From the NCBI GenBank assembly GCA_003543245.1, contig DPJB01000006.1:33085-42777 (forward strand): a DNA stretch of 9,693 bases. The letters are read 5' to 3'. Source of the DNA: Moraxellaceae bacterium (GTDB lineage: Bacteria; Pseudomonadota; Gammaproteobacteria; Pseudomonadales; Moraxellaceae). The first letter of the stretch is position 1, and each line of letters starts with the position of its first letter. The notes beneath the pieces are model-generated. The model searched no databases. It was not told where the DNA came from and saw only the letters and a list, made by a program, of their open reading frames with translations. Below are positions 4,545 through 9,693 of this stretch, in pieces. The translations under genes were made by a program, and so were the position numbers.

Positions 4545-6110
4545 ATGCGACCACTACATGACCAGGAACACACCGCCATGCAGGATGCCACCCTTACGTC
4601 ACTGAGCCAGCACTTGCTGACGCCCTGGCACGCCGACTACATACAGGTCGTGGTAGCCGCCGGCATATTCCTGCTGCTGCTCACGCGCCGGGGCGTGGAC
4701 AATGCCGGCATCCTGCGCAGCGCCATGGTGTTCCTTCTGCTGATGACGGTACTGGCACTCGCCAGCGGCCTCACCAGTTTTTTTGGCATGCCACGCACAG
4801 CCGAAGTACTGGATTCGGTGGCCATCCTGCTGTCTGGCGTACTGGTCATCCGCCTTGCCGGACTGGCCCTGTTTCGTGTGGTGGTACCGCGCATCGGCCT
4901 GCACCCGCCCCGCATCATGGAAGACATCATCATTGTCCTTGGCTACATCGCCTGGGGTATGGTGCGACTGCGTTATGCCGGCCTGGACCTGTCCGGGCTG
5001 GTCACGACCTCTGCCGTCATCACCGGCATCATCGCGTTCTCCATGCAGGAAACGCTGGGCAACATTCTCGGCGGCCTGGCCCTGCAGCTCGACAACTCCA
5101 TTGCGATTGGCGACTGGGTCAAGGTGGATGACACCAGCGGCCGAGTGATCGAAGTGCACTGGCGGCACACGGCCGTGCGCACACGTAACGGTGAGGTGGT
5201 GGTGTTGCCGAACAGCCTGCTGATGAAGGGCAAGTTCACCATTGTTGGCAGCAGTGACGTCACGCAATGGCGGCGCTGGATCAACTTCCAGGTGCATAAC
5301 ACGGTACCGCCGCAACGCGTGATTGATGCCGTCGAGCAGGCCCTTGGCCTTGCCGAAATCCCTCATGTGAGCAAACAGCCTGCACCCAATTGCGTGGCCA
5401 TGGATTACCGCGACGGCCTCATTCATTACGCCATCCGTTACTGGCTGACCGATCCCCTGCTGGACGACCCCACGGACTCGCAGGTGCGCGTGCACCTTTA
5501 TGCCGCGCTGCAGCGCAACGGCTTCACACTGGCACCACCGGTTCTTGCCGTTGACCTGACCACGGAATCTTCAGAACGCGACCAGCAGGAACGTGCCCGC
5601 GAACTCGCCCTGCGCAAGCGCACCCTGAAGAAGATCGAATTGTTCGCCGGTTTTTCCGAGGGAGAACTGGACGAGATTGCAAGCACGCTCACCTTTGCCA
5701 CCTTTGCCCGTGGCGATGTCATCACTCATCAGGGTGCGATTGCCCACTGGCTCTACATTCTCATCAGCGGCGAAGTGGATATCTGGTTCGAAACCCCCGC
5801 GCATGAGCGGCGCCACCTGACCACCCTGCCGGCCGGCCGGGTGTTTGGTGAAATGGGCCTGATGACCGGCGAACCCCGGCGTGCCACCGTCACTGCCCGC
5901 ACGGATGCCGAGTGCTACCGGCTCGACAAGAAAAGCTTCGAGCACATCATGCAGTCCCGGCCCGAGCTGGCCGACCTGTTCGCCCACATCCTGACCGAAC
6001 GCAGCAAGCAACTGGTGGCGGTACAGAATGACAAATCCCCTGAAAACCATGAACAGCAGAAGGCCCGCATCCTGGCCAGCATCAGGAACTTCTTCGGGCT
6101 GAATTCATGA
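4545..6110 (+). CDS. MscS-family channel with C-terminal cyclic-nucleotide-binding domain
   Basis: This 521-aa inner-membrane protein has about five hydrophobic segments (roughly 32-48, 57-79, 90-112, 124-142, 148-166). The last leads into the MscS signature: GIIAFSMQETLGNILGGLALQ- type pore helix (161-181), then the beta domain with AIGDWVKVDDTSGRVIEVHWRHTAVRTRNGEVVVLPNS (187-224). A linker follows, then a cyclic-nucleotide-binding domain (about 360-490). Its phosphate-binding cassette is complete: FGEMG (434-438) and GEPRRAT (442-448), with G435, E436 and R446 in the expected places. This layout matches the bacterial cyclic-nucleotide-gated (bCNG) branch of the MscS superfamily, in which ligand binding rather than tension is proposed to gate the channel. 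The start at 4545 follows GGGAG at good spacing; an ATG at 4578 with AGGA is the alternative. The MFS gene begins 22 nt after the stop, so co-transcription is likely. Gating by cAMP or cGMP is inferred from the motif. Confidence 0.92.
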   Translation: MRPLHDQEHTAMQDATLTSLSQHLLTPWHADYIQVVVAAGIFLLLLTRRGVDNAGILRSAMVFLLLMTVLALASGLTSFFGMPRTAEVLDSVAILLSGVLVIRLAGLALFRVVVPRIGLHPPRIMEDIIIVLGYIAWGMVRLRYAGLDLSGLVTTSAVITGIIAFSMQETLGNILGGLALQLDNSIAIGDWVKVDDTSGRVIEVHWRHTAVRTRNGEVVVLPNSLLMKGKFTIVGSSDVTQWRRWINFQVHNTVPPQRVIDAVEQALGLAEIPHVSKQPAPNCVAMDYRDGLIHYAIRYWLTDPLLDDPTDSQVRVHLYAALQRNGFTLAPPVLAVDLTTESSERDQQERARELALRKRTLKKIELFAGFSEGELDEIASTLTFATFARGDVITHQGAIAHWLYILISGEVDIWFETPAHERRHLTTLPAGRVFGEMGLMTGEPRRATVTARTDAECYRLDKKSFEHIMQSRPELADLFAHILTERSKQLVAVQNDKSPENHEQQKARILASIRNFFGLNS

Positions 6111-6132
6111 CCATCGTGGTGATACGCCGATC

Positions 6133-7317
6133 ATGCTGACTGCCCTGCGTTCCCTGCCGCGCACGGTCTGGCTGATCGGCCTCATCAGCCTGATCAACGA
6201 CAGCGCCAGCGAAATGCTCTATCCGCTGATCCCGCTCTACCTGTCATCGGTGCTCATGGCCGGGCCACGCGCCCTCGGCATTATCGAAGGCATTGCCGAA
6301 GCCACCGCCAGCCTGCTCAAGCTGGTGTCCGGTGTAATCATGGACCGCAGCCAGCGGGCACGCCCTCTGATCATTGCCGGTTACGGGCTGGCCGGTATCG
6401 GACGTCCGCTGATCGCCTTTGTCACCAGTTGGCCCGGACTGCTCGTCATCCGCTTTGCCGACCGCGTCGGGAAGGGCCTGCGCACGTCGCCGCGGGATGC
6501 CCTGCTCGCCGCCAGTGTCAGCCCCGACCATCGTGGCCTGGCCTTTGGTGTGCACCGCGCTCTCGACAACGCCGGTGCCGTCATCGGCCCCCTGCTGGCA
6601 GCTCTGCTGCTGGCGTGGGGGCTGCCCCTCAAGGACATCTTTCTCTGGTCCATCGTACCGGCACTGCTCTGCTTCGCACTGGCACTGGGCATTCGCGAAG
6701 CTCCTTCTGTCACCACCCTGACCAGCCCCGTCGACACCACGTTCAGCTGGCAACTGAACACCCTGCCTCCCGTCTTCAAACGCTACCTGCTGGTAGTCGC
6801 CCTGTTCACACTGGGCAAATCCTCCAGCATGTTCCTCCTGCTGCGCGCACAGGAGCTGGGCGTGGCATCCGCCCATATCCCCTTGCTGTGGGGAGCGGTT
6901 TCGGCCGTGGCCATGCTCTTTTCCGCACCACTGTCCGCGCTGTCCGACCGGCTGAGCCGCACCCGCCTGCTCACCGCAGGCTATGCGGCCTATGGTCTGT
7001 TGTACTGGGGACTGGGCCTGCTTGATGTGCAGGACAGTCCGCTACTGTTTGTACTGTTTGCCGGCTACGGGCTGTTCCTGGCCGCCACCGAAGGGGTGGA
7101 AAAGGCGCTGGTGGCCGATCTGGCCCCGGCAGAACGGCGCGGCACCGCCTTCGGCTGGTTCAACCTGACAGCAGGCCTTTTCCTGCTGCCGGCCTCAATA
7201 CTCTTCGGCAGCCTGTACGAAACCTTCTCACCGCTCCTGGCCTTTGCCTTTTCGGGCAGCTGTGCCCTGCTGGCGGCCGGACTGCTGCACTTCCGGGTGC
7301 GCCCCGCTACAAGATAA
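6133..7317 (+). CDS. Major facilitator superfamily (MFS) transporter, substrate unknown
   Basis: The 394-aa protein has the hydrophobic pattern of about 12 transmembrane helices in two halves, with a hydrophilic central loop at about 195-215. Family marks include the motif between helices 2 and 3, GVIMDRSQRARP (67-78), a form of GxxxDRxxRR. They also include LINDSASEMLYPLIPLYL in helix 1, where D23 and E27 may be functional, and RFADRVGKGLRTSPRDAL after helix 4, shared by a bacterial subgroup of unknown substrate. The second half carries SALSDRLSRTRLL, the repeated loop motif, and EKALVADLAPAERRGTAFG. It would be an inner-membrane secondary transporter driven by the proton gradient. The ATG at 6133 is the only suitable start; upstream GTG codons are out of frame, and the ribosome binding site is weak, which suggests coupling to the MscS-type gene just before it. 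Neither motif nor neighbour tells whether it imports or exports. Confidence 0.88.
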   Translation: MLTALRSLPRTVWLIGLISLINDSASEMLYPLIPLYLSSVLMAGPRALGIIEGIAEATASLLKLVSGVIMDRSQRARPLIIAGYGLAGIGRPLIAFVTSWPGLLVIRFADRVGKGLRTSPRDALLAASVSPDHRGLAFGVHRALDNAGAVIGPLLAALLLAWGLPLKDIFLWSIVPALLCFALALGIREAPSVTTLTSPVDTTFSWQLNTLPPVFKRYLLVVALFTLGKSSSMFLLLRAQELGVASAHIPLLWGAVSAVAMLFSAPLSALSDRLSRTRLLTAGYAAYGLLYWGLGLLDVQDSPLLFVLFAGYGLFLAATEGVEKALVADLAPAERRGTAFGWFNLTAGLFLLPASILFGSLYETFSPLLAFAFSGSCALLAAGLLHFRVRPATR

Positions 7318-7319
7318 GC

Positions 7320-7348
7320 ACGACAAACCCGGCCCCAGGCCCGATAAT
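7320..7348 (+). promoter_or_regulatory. Possible promoter of rhlE
   Basis: ACGACA (7320-7325, 4 of 6 bases of the -35 consensus) and GATAAT (7343-7348, 5 of 6 of the -10) are spaced by 17 bp just after the MFS stop codon. The start would lie near 7355 with a leader of about 32 nt. The 69-bp gap and the lack of a terminator mean read-through from the MFS gene is also possible. Confidence 0.4.
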
Positions 7349-7386
7349 GGAGGATTGCCTCACGGCTCTCCCCACGGAATACACTT

Positions 7387-8781
7387 TTGTCCTCATCGTT
7401 TGCTGATCTCGGCCTTTCTCCCGCCATCGTGCGCGCACTGGAAGAACAGGGCTACACCAGCCCCACCCCCATCCAGCTGCAGGCCATTCCTGCCGTGCTC
7501 GAAGGTCGTGACCTGCTCGCTGCCGCCCAGACCGGTACCGGCAAGACCGCCGGCTTCACGCTGCCACTGCTGCAGCGCATTTCGCTGATTGATTTTGCGC
7601 GCTCCAATGCGCGCGCAAAAATCCGTGTACTCATCCTGACACCCACGCGTGAACTGGCCGCACAGGTGGAAGAAAGCGTGCGCGTTTATGGCAAATACCT
7701 CGACGTGAAATCGATGGTGATGTTCGGCGGCGTCAACATCAATCCGCAGAAAGAAAAACTGAACCGGCGCGTGGACATTCTGGTTGCCACCCCCGGCCGG
7801 CTGCTTGATCACATCGGCCAGAAAACCATCGACCTGTCCGGCATCGATACACTGGTACTGGACGAAGCCGACCGTATGCTCGACATGGGTTTTATCCGCG
7901 ACATTCGCCGCATCCTGCCGTTGCTGCCGTCGGATCGCCAGAACCTGCTGTTCTCCGCCACCTTCTCCGACGAGATCAAGACACTCGCGGCCGGCATCCT
8001 GAATGATCCGGTGCACATCGAAGTCGCGCGCCGCAATGCGCCGGCCGAACTGGTCACGCAAGTCGTGCACCCGGTGGACCGCGAGAAAAAACGCCAGCTT
8101 CTGGAAAAACTGATTCGCGATGGTAAATGGGAACAGGTGCTGGTGTTTGCCCGCACCAAGCACGGCGCCAACCGTCTTGCCGAACAGCTCGACAAGAACG
8201 GCATCAGTGCCCTGCCCATTCATGGCAACAAGAGCCAGTCCGCCCGTGAACGTGCCCTCAGCGAATTCAAGGCCGGCAGGTTGCGCGTGCTCGTGGCCAC
8301 CGACATTGCTGCGCGCGGCATTGATATCGATGCACTGCCACACGTAGTGAATTACGAACTGCCGAACACGCCGGAAGACTATGTGCACCGCATCGGCCGC
8401 ACCGGACGTGCCGGCTCGGAAGGCGAAGCGGTATCACTGGTGTGTGTCGACGAACTCAAGCTGCTCGCCGACATTGAAAAACTGATGAAGCGCAAACTGG
8501 AGTCGGTGGTCATTCCCGGTTTTGAACCTGACCCGAATGCCAAACCCGAACCGCTGCGCAAGGCGCGCGAGCCTCGTCCGCCACGCGCCGGCATGCCCAG
8601 AAAACCCGGCGCCCCTGCAGGCAACAAGCCTAAAGCAGGTGGCAATACGGCCGGCAGAAGCAAGCCGGCCAACGGCAACAGCAACAATAATCAGGGTAAC
8701 AAGCCTGCTGCACCAAAGCCGGCTGCCGGCAGGCCCGACAACGGCCACCAGCGCCCGCGACGCCCGGCCAGCCCGCACTGA
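7387..8781 (+). CDS. rhlE: DEAD-box ATP-dependent RNA helicase RhlE
   Basis: The 464-aa protein contains all DEAD-box motifs in order: Q motif (GYTSPTPIQ), Walker A AQTGTGKT (47-54), PTRELA, TPGR, DEAD (159-162), SAT (190-192), ARTKHGAN, VATDIAARGID and HRIGRTGR (334-341). FGGVNINPQ, RHGANxLAEQL-type and IHGNKSQ sequence, together with SLVCVDE and IPGFEPDP after the core, are specific to RhlE rather than SrmB, DbpA or RhlB. RhlE unwinds short RNA duplexes with ATP and takes part in ribosome maturation and RNA decay in the cytoplasm. After residue 390 comes a low-complexity tail rich in P, K, R, G, N and A, likely disordered and RNA-binding, as in relatives. The start codon is TTG at 7387 (SSSFADLGL, matching the usual MSF..LGLS opening) with GGAA ten nucleotides before it. 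No in-frame ATG lies upstream of it. It is flanked by a terminator at 8809. Confidence 0.96.
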   Translation: MSSSFADLGLSPAIVRALEEQGYTSPTPIQLQAIPAVLEGRDLLAAAQTGTGKTAGFTLPLLQRISLIDFARSNARAKIRVLILTPTRELAAQVEESVRVYGKYLDVKSMVMFGGVNINPQKEKLNRRVDILVATPGRLLDHIGQKTIDLSGIDTLVLDEADRMLDMGFIRDIRRILPLLPSDRQNLLFSATFSDEIKTLAAGILNDPVHIEVARRNAPAELVTQVVHPVDREKKRQLLEKLIRDGKWEQVLVFARTKHGANRLAEQLDKNGISALPIHGNKSQSARERALSEFKAGRLRVLVATDIAARGIDIDALPHVVNYELPNTPEDYVHRIGRTGRAGSEGEAVSLVCVDELKLLADIEKLMKRKLESVVIPGFEPDPNAKPEPLRKAREPRPPRAGMPRKPGAPAGNKPKAGGNTAGRSKPANGNSNNNQGNKPAAPKPAAGRPDNGHQRPRRPASPH

Positions 8782-8808
8782 CGGATATTCCGGGCACCAG
8801 CACCACAA

Positions 8809-8838
8809 AAAAGGCCATCCTGAACAGGATGGCCTTTT
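8809..8838 (+). terminator. Rho-independent terminator after rhlE
   Basis: A 13-bp perfect stem (AAAAGGCCATCCT, 8809-8821, with AGGATGGCCTTTT, 8826-8838) closes a GAAC tetraloop 27 nt after the rhlE stop codon. The descending arm ends in four T, giving the U-tract. A-rich sequence on the other side would allow some function on the minus strand too, although no convergent gene lies in view. Confidence 0.9.
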
Positions 8839-8972
8839 GCATGGAGCAGCAATTACCACCCCATCACACCACACTTGTGCAATGACCCAGACCGCCGGAC
8901 ACTTGATGTCATGTCTACACACCCCCATCAAGCCATCACCCGCACCCACCACCACACCCACAGGAACCCGCC

Positions 8973-9693
8973 ATGCGTGTGACCAGCGCCCTTAACAGCG
9001 GCTGCTTCTGCATCAGCCTTGACGATCAGGCTCTGCGTCACGCCCTTGAGTCCGAGCTGGGACAGCCGGGGCTGTTTGCACTGGTACAGGAGCGCTGCCC
9101 CTACCTGTTTGCCGCGCGTCCCGTTTTCATCAACGCAGCGCACCGCGACCGCATGGCCGCAGTGGTGCGTGCCGTGGAGTCGGTGGTGGCACTGCCGGCC
9201 TGGCGCGAGCTCGCACTGGCGCAAGCACCGGCTATCGCAAGACAACATCCCGGACACTCACGTGGTGTTTTTTTCGGTTTCGATTTTCATATCCACCATG
9301 ACCAGCTTGGCCTGATTGAAATCAACACCAATGCCGGTGGCGCCATGCTCAATGCCGTTCTGGCCCGCGCCCAGCGCGCCTGTTGTCCGGAAGTGGACGG
9401 CATGCTGCCCACCGCCGACAGCGTGCACCAGCTTGAAGAGAAAATCGTGGCCATGTTCCAGCGCGAGTGGCAGCTCGACGGACACCAGCGCCCGTTGCGC
9501 CACATTGCCATTGTCGATGCAGCACCCACGCAACAATACCTGTATCCGGAATTCCTGCTGTTCCAGCAACTGTTCCAGCGCCACGGCATTGATGCCAGCA
9601 TTGTCGCGCCAGAAGAACTGACCCTGCATGACGGCGAGCTTCGTCATGGCGATACGTTGATCGATCTGGTCTACAACCGCCTCACCGACTTTG
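8973..9693 (+). CDS. Unrecognised protein with ATP-grasp-like motif, N-terminal 240 residues
   Basis: An open frame with normal codon use runs from the ATG at 8973 off the right edge, giving 240 codons. AGGA at 8962-8965 lies 7 nt before the ATG, a good ribosome binding site, and the terminator of rhlE lies upstream, so the gene has its own transcription start. The product looks soluble, with no signal peptide or membrane segment. Notable segments are CPYLFAARPVFI (about 43-54), FFGFDFHIH (100-108), LGLIEINTNAGGAMLN (112-127), RHIAIVDAAPTQQYLYPEF (about 176-194) and LIDLVYNRLTDF (229-240). EINTNAGG (116-123) recalls the metal-binding ExN motif of ATP-grasp ligases, and the IDLVYNR strand recalls glutathione- or glutathionylspermidine-synthetase-like folds. 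I do not recognise the family with confidence. A carboxylate-amine ligase is a reasonable guess; the second half, which would carry the remaining ATP site, is outside the window. Confidence 0.7.
   Translation, partial: MRVTSALNSGCFCISLDDQALRHALESELGQPGLFALVQERCPYLFAARPVFINAAHRDRMAAVVRAVESVVALPAWRELALAQAPAIARQHPGHSRGVFFGFDFHIHHDQLGLIEINTNAGGAMLNAVLARAQRACCPEVDGMLPTADSVHQLEEKIVAMFQREWQLDGHQRPLRHIAIVDAAPTQQYLYPEFLLFQQLFQRHGIDASIVAPEELTLHDGELRHGDTLIDLVYNRLTDF

Noticed and set aside
4599..5495. 298-codon minus-strand open frame
   Set aside because: It is a shadow of the MscS-type gene on the opposite strand, rich in H, Q and G, and lacks homology signals.
7393..8388. 331-codon minus-strand open frame
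   Set aside because: It lies wholly antisense to the unmistakable rhlE coding sequence and is a by-product of GC-rich codon use.
8902..8932. 7-bp inverted repeat CTTGATG ... CATCAAG before the last gene
   Set aside because: The arms are short and the 17-nt spacer long; this is within what chance would give, so it was not listed as a feature.

Overview
The window looks like chromosomal DNA of a GC-rich proteobacterium, most likely a gammaproteobacterium. The strongest pointer is the DEAD-box helicase at 7387-8781, which matches RhlE of Enterobacteria and Pseudomonas along its whole conserved core. The Baeyer-Villiger-type monooxygenase start, the PlpD-like patatin remnant and the general coding style fit an Alcanivorax/Pseudomonas-like environmental organism, but the genus is a guess. 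There are no rRNA or tRNA genes, CRISPR arrays, insertion sequences or phage genes.

Left part (1-1308): the 5' end of a flavin-dependent monooxygenase (minus strand, running off the window) lies divergent from a TetR-family regulator (278-946). The 146 bp between them hold two 18-bp palindromes (171-188, 198-215) that overlap back-to-back sigma-70-like promoters. This reads as a self-contained repressor/operator/monooxygenase switch. A small 2x[4Fe-4S] ferredoxin (1075-1308) follows the regulator.

Middle part (1309-4239): two exported proteins of unknown role form a translationally coupled pair (ATGA overlap at 2311-2314). The first is a Sel1-repeat protein, the second a protein with two concanavalin A-like/LamG-type domains. 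The upstream leader can fold and contains a 14-nt match to the universally conserved 530 loop of 16S rRNA. A perfect 18-bp stem terminator (3610-3649) closes this operon and probably also serves the convergent minus-strand gene. That gene is a decayed PlpD-like patatin phospholipase: a frameshift lies in a G10 tract inside the oxyanion-hole codons, and an internal deletion removed the nucleophile and most of the protein.

Right part (4240-9693): a 305-bp intergenic region with direct and inverted repeats precedes a channel gene that fuses an MscS domain to a C-terminal cyclic-nucleotide-binding domain. An MFS transporter follows 22 nt downstream and is probably co-transcribed. Next comes rhlE, which starts with TTG and ends in a disordered basic tail, then a clear terminator (8809-8838). 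The last gene, open at the window edge, encodes an unrecognised protein with an ATP-grasp-like EINTNAGG motif.

No complete new defence or mobile system is visible. The items most worth following up are the exported Sel1/LamG pair with its odd leader, the ligand-gated-type MscS channel, the terminal unknown enzyme and the dual-operator monooxygenase switch.
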